Positions 22,327-33,759 of a DNA stretch of 64,000 nt are shown in pieces. Source of the stretch: Mugil cephalus. Its lineage: Eukaryota > Chordata > Actinopteri > Mugiliformes > Mugilidae. Positions within the stretch are counted from its first letter, which is position 1; each line of letters begins with the position of its first letter. The notes under the pieces are model-generated. The model was not told where the DNA came from. It saw only the letters and a list, made by a program, of their open reading frames with translations, and did not search any database. Location of the stretch: the NCBI RefSeq assembly GCF_022458985.1, contig NC_061789.1:21432357-21496356 (forward strand). The letters run 5' to 3'. The position numbers and the translations under genes are program-made.

Positions 22327-25300
22327 TTAGGTGGTTATTTGTTCATTTGTAAGCACAGTGTGGTCCTTGGGTAGCCTCTGAAGAATTTGTCTTTCAAGCT
22401 CCACCAGCAGAGCCGGGAGCATGCTGTCCAGTAAGGCCAGACCCTCCCAGGAGCACCGCAGCCCCCTAGTAAGGAGAAAAATGCACCAATAGGTCAATTA
22501 AGTGATAAGATGACAGACCGCCCTTGCTAACTCTCTCTTACATAGCTACTGTTACTGCTGACATTGTTTCATGCACCTGTTCTCCCATTTTTTACTTTTC
22601 TACCCATAACATTATGAGGGCACTGTGTCCCCACAAGGTTTTCTACAATGAATTGTGTGAATTACTGCTTGTCCACTAGCCCCATCCACTACTACTGTCC
22701 AGTGCATCACATAGCATGTCATACTCTTGCTATATTGTTTATAAGCTACACTGAATGCACTTCATCCGTTTGCTCCTGCTGTTCTCTTCGACTCCTCTCC
22801 CTTATTCTGTTCTGCTTCCCATATGATCTGGGTTCTGCTCTGGGGGTTTCAGGCTGGGGATTCTGTAAAGCATCTTGGACTGTTTCAGATGCTATATGAT
22901 GTTGAATAACACTAAAGTACAGCTCTACACAGGCAATTCATCTTTTTTTGCCATGAAAAATGGAAAAAAGTCACCTGTCATCCAGAATCAGTTGTCCATC
23001 CTGTAGAAACTCTTGAACATCAACAGATGCACCGTAAATTTCATGGAGGCCCAGTTGAGGGCAAAACAATTCCCAGTGCTGTTAAAATAAAAACAATATA
23101 TAAATAATTTAATCATGTAAAATAATAAAATAAAAAAATAAAAAAACAATAAATACCGAACATGATCTTGCAACAGAACGTTGTTGTTGCCTGGGAACGG
23201 TGCTGAAAAGAATCTCTTCTCTTAATGCATTGCAGGTAGAAAGGGGTTTATTGTGTAAGCTTTACCTTGTGATTAATACCCTTGGTCATTCTCATTCCCA
23301 TCACCAACACCTCCTCCAACCTGCCAAAGAAACATTTCACAGAACTGAACATTTGACTTGACAATAACAAGGAGAGAGCAGAGAGAGTAAATGGACCTGA
23401 CAAAAGCCTTTCACAGTGACAGAATGTTTAAAAAGAACAAGCACATGTTCAACAACCTTGAAATCACTAAAACTGCAGTGAATCATACTCAAAACTGTTT
23501 GAGTATCTTGAAATTGCCTTCTTGTGTAATTACCAAATATACACGAGAAGGCACATAACACAAGGCACAACACTAGACGTGCAAAAGCTCACAAAGCAAG
23601 ATGACTGAGTTGGATCCGCCTCCGTGTCCCATGTCCACGCTGCAGGACTTCACGGATCCACACGTCAGGCTCCAAAGTCTGGGTCCGGGCCTCCCTAACA
23701 ACACCTCCCTCCCCCAGAGGGACAAACCTCCCATGTGCTCCTGTTACAGAAAAAAAAAAAAAAACCTTTCAACCAAAACAACCAACAGAATTTATTTCCT
23801 GCTTTCAATCTGGATAATATTACCTGGGCCAACACCTATGTATTGCGTTCCCTTCCAGTAGTTCAGATTGTGATGACTCACCGAATTCTACATAACATAA
23901 GAAGAAAATAATTATTTTTGGTTTTCTCAGAGATGTCTGTGAGGCAATAAGGCGTATAACAGAGAAGATATCTGCCTTGTTGATGACCGCACACAAAATA
24001 TGCCCTAAACTGAATTAGACCTAACCCAGTGTAATGGTACAACAATAACACAAGAGTACCGATCATGTCACAGTCATTTTTCTCCTGTTTCTCTTCACTA
24101 AGCCAGTCACCCCATGTTCAACCATTTGAAATCTAAAGCAGCAGTAGCAGCTGTCCAGATAAAATAAGGGATTGCATTCTGTATATTTTAATTTATCAAT
24201 CCTTGTGCAGGTGAAAGTGATTTTAAGCCAATACAGGTAGAAGACAAGGCCACTAACAATGATGGCTGCTGTACAGAGCAGAAATTACTAAATGTCACTA
24301 CATTTGTACTTTTACTGTAACCTCAACTAACCTTTTTTTCATTTGTCCTTCATTCCTCTCTTTAATGTGTCACTCTTTTGTGTTTTTTTAAATGTCATTT
24401 GTTTTGATGTCTTCAAAGAACTCACATCTTTCTGATGAGGACTTACGTGTCTTGAAAAATTGGACACCTCATACTGCACGAGGCCGTGCTGGTGAAGAGT
24501 ATTCCTGGCGCACTGGTACATCTCTGCTGTCACATCTTCAGCAGGCAAAGTCACTTGTCCAGATTGCACTTGTTTAAACAGCTGAGTGCCTCGCTCCAAT
24601 GTCAGCTGGTACAGAGACACATGGTCATCGCAAATCTTCAACAGCTCAGACAACTCATTTTGCCAGGATTCAACAGTCTGTTTGGGCCGTCCGAACATGA
24701 CGTCCACTGACACCCTACCAGGGCACAGCCTTCTGGCCTCTTCAATAGTTTTCAAAGCTTCATGAGAACTGTGGTCTCTTCCCAGACTTCTCAAGTCTTC
24801 ATCCTGCAGAGACTGCAGGATAGAAAATATATGAGAACTGTAGCCTAAAGAAATTCTCTTTGGTCAGAGTTCCCTGAAGAGAATACTCACCTGGACGCCA
24901 ATAGAGAAACGGTTCACCCCAGCACGTTGGTATTCCTCTAACTTTGCCATTCCTGCTGGAGTAGGGTTGACCTCAAGCGTGACTTCAGCCTTGTCTGAGA
25001 GATTTGTCTGCCTGGAAATAGTTTCAAGGACTGCAGCGATGGTTGAAGGATGAGCCAGGCTTGGAGTTCCACCACCAAAAAATACTGAGCTGATACTGCA
25101 AATTAAATCAAAGCACGGTGAGGAAATTAGCTGGGAGTTGTGGGTCACTGTGGTCAGTAGAGTCCGAGAGAGCAATGCAGTGCCAAGTTCTTAATGCTGG
25201 GGTCTATTTATTTATTTATTTACCACTCTCTGGTGCTATGGAACTATGGAGCAGTTGGCATGGGAACTGGTAGTCACACTGGGGTCACATCCTGTTTCTA

Positions 25301-25931
25301 TTGCATCAGATAACTAAAACAAAACTTGACACCTGACCAAAAATACAGACACGTGAACATACATCAGTATTTGAAATATGTGTATTTTAGTTTATGACCT
25401 ATACTACAACCAGACACCAGGGGAGGCTCTGCTTGGTTTGGCTTGGCTCCACATCCATCTTTATCTACAATCTTTGGAGATTGCATGTGGAAGGGCACAG
25501 AAATCTTACCGGGATACTTGACTGAGCTGCAGCAGTGTCTCTGTCTCCCACTGAAGGCACTTAGTCATGACGTGGTCGTTATTGTCTTTGGGTATGTACT
25601 TGTTAAAATTGCAGTAGGTGCACCTCCTGAGACAATAGGGCCACTGGAGAGGGAAAGAGCAACACGACACGATTTGAGCAAACTTTCCTGACGTGACGCA
25701 TTAGCATTAAAAGCTGCAGACATGGGTGTAAATTTGCAGGTGTGTCCCCGTTTCTGGGTAAAACTACTGAATCGGTATCTGAATAAGCCAGCTCACGTGT
25801 ACATAGAGAGACGCCTTCTTAGTGAGCGAGGCCGCCCATTCAGACGCATCTTCAGTCACTTCTCCGCTGGAGAAGCAGCGCACGCCGGGAGAAAGGACAC
25901 GACTGGCCGCTCGAAACGTGTGTTTGATCAT
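22327..25931 (-). CDS. rsad1: Radical S-adenosylmethionine domain-containing 1 (HemW-like)
   Basis: Member of the HemW/HemN-like radical SAM family, considered a heme chaperone of mitochondria. Nine coding exons: 25797-25931, 25510-25643, 24891-25095, 24447-24812, 23824-23887, 23593-23740, 23266-23320, 22975-23078, 22327-22465; phases close to 449 aa (human 442). The start [16 protein letters not shown] is basic and lacks acids, as in mitochondrial presequences. [20 protein letters not shown] spans exons 1-2 and holds the CX3CX2C iron-sulfur motif. Then [30 protein letters not shown] (SAM-binding), [28 protein letters not shown] and [10 protein letters not shown] follow in family order. Exon 9 gives [26 protein letters not shown] at 22233-22238 is a likely minus-strand polyadenylation signal. 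Near epn3, as in human. Confidence 0.94.
22620..22930 (+). repeat. Teleost repeat fragment in rsad1 intron 8
   Basis: GATCTGGGTTCTGCTCTGGG and TCTGTAAAGCATCTTGGACT resemble the reverse complement of the widespread fish repeat at 37410-37660. It is heavily diverged, so only the central part is convincing. Confidence 0.4.
25205..25335 (+). repeat. Dispersed repeat (GTCACATCCTGTTTCTAT), copy 1
   Basis: TGGTAGTCACACTGGGGTCA, CATCCTGTTTCTATTGCATC and AACTAAAACAAAACT resemble 53893-53975. It lies in rsad1 intron 2. Family not known. Confidence 0.5.
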
Positions 25932-26984
25932 CCCGGTGACAGTGGTTCTCTCTCTTTCCGTCGACTGAACTGTCTGAACGCGAGGTTGTCCTTCACCTCA
26001 ATACACGTGCCCATCATACTCTCATCATAGATATATAAATAACAACACGTACAAAAGAAATGTCGTAGACATTTTGTGTACTTTCTCAACAGGAACTCTG
26101 ACGTCACCCAAACAGGAAATAGACCTCCATGCAATTTCTTCTTTGTGTTTCACAGTTTGTCCACACGAGGGCGATGTTACACCACACTAAGCAGCACACT
26201 AAGTTCTCTCTATAAAGAGAGAGTCTGTCCCTATGATCTGGCCAACCAGGAATGGACTGTCTGAGATATCTCGCTGTGTTGATTGGTTCTGAGATGGTCA
26301 CGTGTGTAGTGAGCACCATAGAAAAAAGTTAGCCATACCATCATTAATGTGAACCTTGATCTCAAAAACGCCCAACAATGCTTTACAAATGAGCAAAGTT
26401 TGAAGTTAACCAAGCCTCATGCTAGCCTTATGCTAGCCTTATGCTAGCTAGTTATCTGGACTAAAGGCTTATAAAAATATAGCCAAGTTTAATTTGACAT
26501 GTAACTTTGCCTGGGCTCCTACTAAGTTATAATGGCTAGCATGTTAATGTTATAATGATAATACTAAGTAACAGTAAGACTAGTTTAATATTCACTATTT
26601 CTGAGTATTTATAATTTTTCTGAGTAATTTCAAACTTTTAGACAGAGGACAATGTAAACACAGCTCCATCACTGATGAGGTGATTGGGCTACACAGCATT
26701 TTACAGGCTCATTTAAGATATTTAAAGTAAGTAAAATATTTAAGTGAGAGCCTTTTACATATTGATAGACGTTGGCAATAACATTTATAGGCCCATTAAT
26801 GGTAAAAATAAACAATTTATTTCCATGTTCCTTCTCTAATGAGTCTCTGAGTGAGAGAGGAGACAAAGGGGAGTCATAATGCCATGCTTGATCAGTGAAT
26901 GCTAAGTTTTGCATATAAATTTTGTGTAAGTGATTATTTAAATTATTTAAAAGTTTTTTGTTGTTTGTTTGTTTTTTGTTTTTG

Positions 26985-27065
26985 TTTTGGGTGTATTTTT
27001 GGCCATGTATTCTAAATCTTCTTCTAATTGCCCTTTGGGGATAAATAAAGTTTCCTGATTCTGAT
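26985..27065 (+). repeat. LINE 3' tail
   Basis: ATTGCCCTTTGGGGATAAAT followed by AAAGTTTCCTGATTCTGATA is the typical end of fish LINEs of the CR1/L2/Rex1 group (TTGGGGATAAATAAAGT then a TCTGAT-type tandem tail). No coding part remains. Confidence 0.6.
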
Positions 27066-27221
27066 ATTTTGATGTATATCTTTGAATCATGGTTAATTAT
27101 TAAATCGAAGCGCCACAGTTTTTCTAAAAAAAAAAAAGCCTATCTCATAAGCTGATTCAGAGAATGGTAAGCGTGTGCAAAACTGTTCCTAAAGCAATAG
27201 GTGACCACTTTGAAGAATCCC

Positions 27222-27268
27222 TTTTTTTCACACATGGAATCACTACATGATTCCATGTGTGAAAAAAA
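27222..27268. repeat. Perfect inverted repeat (21-bp arms, 5-bp loop)
   Basis: TTTTTTTCACACATGGAATC and one more A form the left arm. CTACA is the loop, and the exact reverse complement follows. The next 22 bases (27269-27290) copy part of rsad1 exon 6. No target-site duplication is recognised. Confidence 0.85.
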
Positions 27269-28263
27269 CAAGATGACTGAGTTGGATCCGTGATGTCTTC
27301 GGTATTTCTAAACGACGCAGAAAATATATTCTACTGAAAGAGAAGTGTTTTCAAATGTGTGACCAGTATACGTAAGTATAAGTATATGTTAAAGAAAATA
27401 GGTTGGAGGGCTTGAATTGTCACCTAATTTGTCTGTAAAACAGTGGCTTTAAGTTTTTTTTATATTTAACATTTGATATAGGATATATATCAGAATAAAA
27501 CATTGCAGATGAAAACAAATTGCAAAAAGGTGTTTATTCCTAAACAAAAATCTACAACTACAGGGCAGATTGTGCATCCACACAATGAATTTAGAATATT
27601 TGGGCTTTTTGAATGATGCTGAACAATCTTCAGTGCATTAAAACACCAGTCTACATTTGGAGTATAAATTTGTGCTCCACTCACACAGGATCAAACTAAT
27701 TTAATGAGCTATTGATTTCCCCGAACGTAGAAAACAGCACAGTCTGGTGCACTTAAATAACCTTATACAGTGGTGGATTTAATAGACATAGAAAATCATT
27801 AGGTTATAACATATTTCACTCATGTTGGTTTTATTGGAAGAATATTTTGAGTCTGGAGCTGTCTGTTAGCGGATAAATAGCTCATAACTGAAAATGAGTG
27901 CTTCTAATTTTCATAGGACTGCATCCAATCACCATCGATGTCAGAGTCTATGTGTCTATATTAGAGTCAATATTCGTAACAACGAACTGCCGTCACTGTT
28001 CACATCCTCCACAAAATGTGACAACACAGTAAATTATCTAGAAAAGTATTACATCGGACATGTCGATAAATGTGAATGCGTACAGCGTCAGCCTCTGACC
28101 CTGAGGGCATTTTCCACTTAATATTAAATCTGGTACACAATTACCCAGTCTACAGAGATGCAGAGAGAGTGCAAGCAAGTGTGTTGAGTGAGTCCAGTGG
28201 AGAGCTGCAGAACTTTAAGATAAGCCACTGTGAAGGAGTCAGTCTATATTGTAAAACTTCAAA

Positions 28264-29893
28264 ATGGACAAGAGGAAGAAAGGTAAGCTTTCAGATTTAA
28301 TATATACAGTAAGTGGGGCAAATGTAATTATGTAAATACAAAATGGAAGTTACTTCTGTTGTGCTTTACCTTTACTCACTTTAAAAAGGTACAACGGTGG
28401 ACATATAGTACCAAATTGGATCTATACTAGGGGAAAACAACAAGAATCCCCTGATCTACCAAAAGCAATGAAAAGAAAAATAATTCTTGTATCCAGTTTT
28501 CCCTGTCACACCAATGCATGTATTTTTGTAATGTGTGAATTTTCACATCAGTTGAAAGCGCCACGACAGACAGCTATTCTCTTTTAATAATGTCAAAAAC
28601 ATGTAACATTAAAAGATTCTAACTACCTACGTACTACTACAAAGGAACGTGAGAAATTATTGCATTTTTAATATGCTTGTATTAGCAAGAGTGGTGAATA
28701 TATTATTCCTATTTATTTTATTGCTTGCTTTTTTGGCCTGATTTCACAGATATTGAATGGGGATGATAATACAACTTTATGTATGAAAATAATAGAAATG
28801 TAAGCAAGTGCACTTTATTGTTTTTGCATTCAAGTGTCATTCTTTTCTCAAACTGAATGCTTTCACAGGCTCTGCTGGGGAATTGAGGCTCATGGTGGTT
28901 GGTAGCAGTGGACCCTCTCAGTTCATGCTTACCAACGCCATACTCGGGAGGGAGGAGTTTTGTAATGATGTCACCAGCATTTCTGGGAGCATGAAGAACA
29001 CTGGTGAGCTAGCTGGAAGACAAGTGGCAGTGATAAATGGACCAAACATCTATGCCAAGGATATGTTTCAGGCCAAGAGGAAGATGGAGGTGAGGAGGTC
29101 CAAGTGCTTATGCATACCTGGCCCTCATGCATTTCTCGTTGCCTTTGACATGGAAAAAATTTCCCCGAATGACATGAGAACCTCCAGGTTGATGAAGAAA
29201 CGCTTTGGAAGGCAATGCTTGAAACACTGCATGGTTCTCCTGGCCTATGAAGGGAATGTGGAAAGAGAAGTCTTGGAACGCAGAGTGCAGAAGACTGACT
29301 GGCACCTGAGAGAACTGACTGAAAAATACGGTGGACAATTTCACATTTTCAGCAAGAACTGGAAGGATCGGAGTCAAGACAGAGAGCTTCTTCGGAAGAT
29401 AGAAAACATGGTGGCCTTGTTAGGAGGTGGCTACTACTCTTGTAGGACTTTCCAGAAGGCTGAGGACTACGTGAAGAAAGAGGAAAAAAGGCTTAGGAAA
29501 CAGAGGGCAGCAGAGGTAGAGAAGACATGGTCAGACATGGATAAGAAATATGTAGCAGAAGAGCTGTACAAAAAGAAGGATGCCTACTCTGCCAATGTTG
29601 GTGCAGATATCAGAACAAGAGCTGAGTTAGACAATGACTGGCTCAGAACTTCTTTAATCAGAGGACTGGGGACAGGTTTAGTAGTTGGAGCTGGGATGGG
29701 TGTGCTGGTTGGATCAATTGCAGGACCTGGGGGCATGGTACTTTATGGTGTCATAGGTGGTGCAGTTGGAGGATCAGCAGGGGGAACTGCTCAGGTGGCA
29801 ATAAAACATATGGAGAATAGAGTTGCCCCACCCGCCAGACTAAACTTTAACTCAATCTTCATCAATCGCTTCTTTGCTGCTCCTCGTACATAA
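28264..29893 (+). CDS. GIMAP/AIG1-like protein lacking nucleotide-binding motifs
   Basis: Distant member of the GIMAP (immunity-associated, AIG1-type) family. Two coding exons, 28264-28282 (MDKRKK) and 28869-29893, give 347 aa. The layout follows an AIG1 domain: ELRLMVVG strand, NAILGREEF after the P-loop, GRQVAVINGPN at G3, IPGPHAFLVAF (the family's APGPHAFL element), KRFGRQCLKHCMVLL, and FHIFSKN. But G1 reads GSSGPSQFM instead of GxxxxGKS, the G3 DTPG is INGPN, and the G4 region reads AYEGN. It should not bind GTP in the usual way. Residues about 215-255 are charged and probably helical. About residues 273-320 form a glycine-zipper hydrophobic stretch (GLGTGLVVGAGMGVLVGSIA and on) that could insert into membranes. 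The long intact frame argues for a working gene. Paralogue name not known. Confidence 0.75.
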
Positions 29894-30500
29894 CAGTGTG
29901 TTTGACCAAACATTTTGTTATGCTGGGAAAAGTTTGGACGTGACATTCACATGGATGTTACTTAGACATGTATGACCGACCTAGACCAGACCAGGCACCC
30001 CCACCTCAAAGCAATGACACTTCTTGCTGGCAGCAGCCATCCCCAGCAGGTTGCAGCCTGACACACACACAAAAACGGTTTAGGAGCAACTCAAAAAACA
30101 TGAAAAACAGCACAAGGTTTTGACCTGGCCTCAACACCTTGTGCTATAAGACTCAAAGGCTTAAGACTAACAACATTCTGTTGCCAGACACTACAGGACA
30201 TCGTCCAATGGACCACACCCATGTCCATTCACTGATGAGAACTGTTTTGGAGGCACATAAACAATATTAGGAAGGTGGCCATAATGTTATGCCTGATCTG
30301 TGTAAATACTACCGGTACATTAATCTATCAAGAATAAGTGAAGTTGTGATTTTATCTCTGCGGTAACTGCAGTGTTTGTGTGGGTTGTCTGAACATTTTA
30401 TTCAGCCTCTAGCACTTCCTGGTCCTGTGGGTTAGTTACAGAGTAGCTCAGATAACATTTAAGGTGGAGTCTCAACTGAGCATTCCATTGTCTAAGTACT
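29894..30500. other. 3' flank of the GIMAP-like gene with a dispersed repeat
   Basis: Holds the GIMAP-like 3' end and a repeat at 29947-30300. No other feature is recognised. Confidence 0.5.
29947..30300 (+). repeat. Dispersed repeat, copy 2 of 2
   Basis: CATTCACATGGATGTTACTT, CCTAGACCAGACCAGGCAC and GAGCAACTCAAAAAACATGA match the copy at 21200-21337. This one is longer and ends with GGTGGCCATAATGTTATGCC TGATC, a tail common in teleost genomes. The class is not settled. Confidence 0.65.
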
Positions 30501-30539
30501 GCCCCTTTCCTAGACAACGCATACCTTCGTTTACCTGCC

Positions 30540-30618
30540 GAGAGTAAGTCAGTGTAGTCTCTACATACTGTTACGTAAAATCTATTCAGTATCATCTGGA
30601 AAAGAACAGCTGGGACAG
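30540..30618 (+). other. Candidate 5' noncoding exon of the TRIM gene
   Basis: AGCTGGGACAG|GTAAGA is a strong donor at 30618/30619. The TRIM start lies just after a good acceptor at 31644 (CTCTTTCAG|AATATGGC). The upstream limit is a guess. Confidence 0.4.
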
Positions 30619-31646
30619 GTAAGACTATATTTTCCTTCTAAGTTTCTACATTAGTTTCTGTTTGATTTTGACAGAAAGTTATTCGCTTTCTGACGTCTGT
30701 CAGTCCTCCTGGACACGTTATTAGACTGTTGCATAACATGTGATTGTATCCTGTGTGCATACAATAAAATTGTACATTACCTGAAAATCTATCGTGATAT
30801 CTTTTTGCTTTTTGTTGAGTTGTACGACCCTTTTGTTGATGATGTTGTGTACATTTTGGTTGTTACCTGTTTGACAACATATTTATCTGCTTCCGCTCCC
30901 TGTTAGTCTATCTGCCCTTGATAACAAAGAACAGACTGTGACTGGGATGATTTTCAGAATAATAAAACAGAGTACAAGAGTTCGTGATGGGCTCAGTGAA
31001 ATATAGTAACATTTTCAGGTCGTTGTGAATCATTAGACTTTGTAATATGACACTAATTCCATTCTGCTTAAGAACATGAAATCTAGTTTTTAATGCTGAA
31101 TAACTGAGGGGAAAATACACATTCTCGTTTTTACAGTTCTGCTTAAATACTTATATTTTAAGCGGTCAGTGATTTGAAATAGTATCACCATACATCTATC
31201 AAAGACATCACAGGCTACTTTTATTGACTTGTACTTCACAGTTTTAACTGCTATGTTTTCATGATATATTGTATTTTAATCTACATTTGTATGACTGAAG
31301 TTCAACATTCAAGACATTTAGCCTCTGAGCTATTAAATTTAAGTGTTTTGGTGTTTCTTGATTGCCTCATTTATCATCATGTAATACCTCATTTATCTTG
31401 CAGTCATTTGATACCATAGTAGTATCAGCTCTTTGGTGATAAAATCATATCTTTATTATAACACCATTATGTCCTAAAAAAATAAGAATCTGCTTTTCAT
31501 GTTCGTTGCATAAGACAAATAATTTTTATGGAAACTTATCCAGTTAACTATCCATTGTGTTACCTTATTCATCAAACAAACACAACACCTCACAGATGAT
31601 TTTGCTTCAAACGTTCCTGACATACTTTTGTTGACTCTTTCAGAAT

Positions 31647-33759
31647 ATGGCATCTACCATCAGTCTCCTCCCTGAGAAGCACTTTTTGTGTTCCCTGTGT
31701 AGAGACATCTTCACTAACCCCGTGACGATACCATGTGGACACAGCTTTTGCTTGTCTTGTCTCTCCCGCTACTGGACACGACACCAGTCCAAATACTGCC
31801 CCCACTGTAAAAGAGTGTTTATTGACAAGCCTGACCTCAGTGTCAACCACATTCTGGCAGACGTCTCTGACAATTACAGGAAGACTCGACCTCAGAGACC
31901 CCCTGATGAGGAAATGGTAGTGTATTGTTTTGTCAGTCATTTTATCAGATTTGATCTAAACTATAAACTCGTATATTTCTGTGCGCTCATGTCAGTGATG
32001 CACTTGTATAGATTGTAGATTCTGAGCAAATGATTCAGGAAAGGCTGCAGAAGATAAAAAGGCTGAAATATTCTCTTGAGCTTCAAAAGGTGAGCATAAA
32101 CATCTAATATAACACAACAATTCAAACGCTTTTCAAGATTATAAAAAAATTGTATCATTAAATAATCATGTCCAATCAGAACTCGTACCTCAGAGAGGTA
32201 CGAGAGAGTCAGAAGATTTTCTCTGCCCTTGTGAATGCCATGGAGAAGAGTCACAAAGCGGTTGTTGCTGCCATTGAGGAGAAACAGAGAGACGAGGAGA
32301 ACAGGGTGGAAACACTGGTGAGAGAGATTGAACAGGAGATCCAGGAGCTGAGGAAGGAGACCAATAAGTCTGATCCTCAAAGCGACATCTCTGTAATTGG
32401 TGATCCAAGTGATGACACAAAGCAGCTTGCTGTGGTAAGCATCAACTTCAGACAATGTCAGTAGCAGTATTGTTTTGTTATGTTGTGCTGAACATTTCCT
32501 CTATGTGACCCTCTGAGATGAAGGACTGGTCCACGGTTACCATAGAAACCGACCCTTGTATTGGAGTCACCAGAAGAGCGTTGTCAGACACACTGGACAA
32601 AATAAAGGTGGAAGTCTACAGACTCTCCAAAGCAGGTGAAAAATGCAATTTTTATCTTTTTTATTTATTTATTTATTTGTTAATAGCCATCTACAATAGA
32701 TTCAATGACCCTGATGTTTCTTTTTTCCCTCTTGTTTTCATAGAACTTAAGAGAATAGAGAAATACTCAGGTGAGGTTTATTTTTATACAGAATGTTTTT
32801 TTATTATTATTTTTGGGGAACATAGTTATTTTTCTTTGCTAAGGGGAAGGAATAGAATTGTAATTCTAACAAATAGTAAAACACTTGATGGTAGATTAAG
32901 CATTCAGATCTTTAACCTACGTAGCAATTAAAAAAATACACTTAAAATGCACTTGTATAAATGTGAACATATTCTTTACACACCTCAGTAGATTTAGTAT
33001 TAGGTTTTCATTGATTTGTTACATAGATTATTATTTCTGATACATTAATATTTAACTTGTATTTAAAAGCTGTAGTTGAATGGGGTAGACTGATCTTACT
33101 CATTATAATTCTTCTTAAAGTGAGCTGCAGTCCTGTTTCTGCTGAACTGAAAGTGAACTATAAGTTTTTGTCATTATTTGACTCATTCTTGCTTTTCTCC
33201 TCTCTCTTCCAAAGTGGATATCAACCTGAGTGCTAAAACAGCCCACCCCTTCCTTTTAGTCTCAGATGACAGAAAACATGTGCGCCACACGAGCAAGCTT
33301 CAGGAGGTTCCCGAACACCCCAAAAGGTTCGACCGTGTGGCAAACGTGCTGGCCAAAGAAAACTTCAGCAGCGGGAGGTACTATTGGGAAGTGGAGGTTG
33401 GGGAAAAGATCGAATGGAACCTGGGAGTTGCCAGACAGTCTGTAAACAGGAAGGGCAAGTTTACTGTCTGCCCCGCAAATGGCTTCTGGACATTAAGCAT
33501 GAAGGCTGGAGGTCAGTGCACAGCCAACACATCTCCTGTCACTCTGTTGTCTCTAGAGTACAGACCCAGGAAGGTGGGTGTGTTTTTGGATTATGCTGAA
33601 GGCCAAGTGTCCTTTTACTGTGTAGAATCTGGAGTCCACATTTACACGTTTAAAGATAAGTTCACTGATCGACTTCATCCATTCTTCAATCCTGGTCGCT
33701 TGCATGGCGGCAAAAATGCAGCTCCTCTGGTCATCTGTTCTAGTTTTTGCAGCATCTGA
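31647..33759 (+). CDS. TRIM protein (RING, coiled coil, PRY/SPRY), no B-box
   Basis: Probable E3 ubiquitin ligase of the fish bloodthirsty (btr)/TRIM39-like group, many of which act in innate immunity. Six coding exons: 31647-31916, 32012-32089, 32180-32434, 32518-32635, 32744-32770, 33215-33759, giving 430 aa. Exon 1 is a C3HC4 RING: CSLCRDIF, CGHSFCLSC, CPHC. Normally a B-box follows in the same exon, but exon 1 ends at residue 90 and the next exon begins the coiled coil (MIQERLQKIKRLKYSLELQK), with only 95 bases of intron between. Exon 3 continues the coiled coil (EEKQRDEENRVETLVREIEQ). Exons 4-5 give DWSTVTIETD and ELKRIEKYS. Exon 6 is PRY/SPRY: AKTAHPFLLVSDD, NPKRF-like HPKRFD, SSGRYYWEVEVG, WNLGVAR, NGFWTLSM, VGVFLDY, LHPFFNPG. 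The 27-base exon 5 is typical of the group. Confidence 0.88.

Larger units (their letters stand above)
25932..28263. other. Intergenic region between rsad1 and the GIMAP-like gene
   Basis: The first few hundred bases hold the rsad1 promoter. Three copies of an ATGCTAGCCTT unit lie near 26416-26450. A LINE-type 3' tail lies near 26985-27065 and a perfect inverted repeat at 27222-27268. No gene is recognised. Confidence 0.5.
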
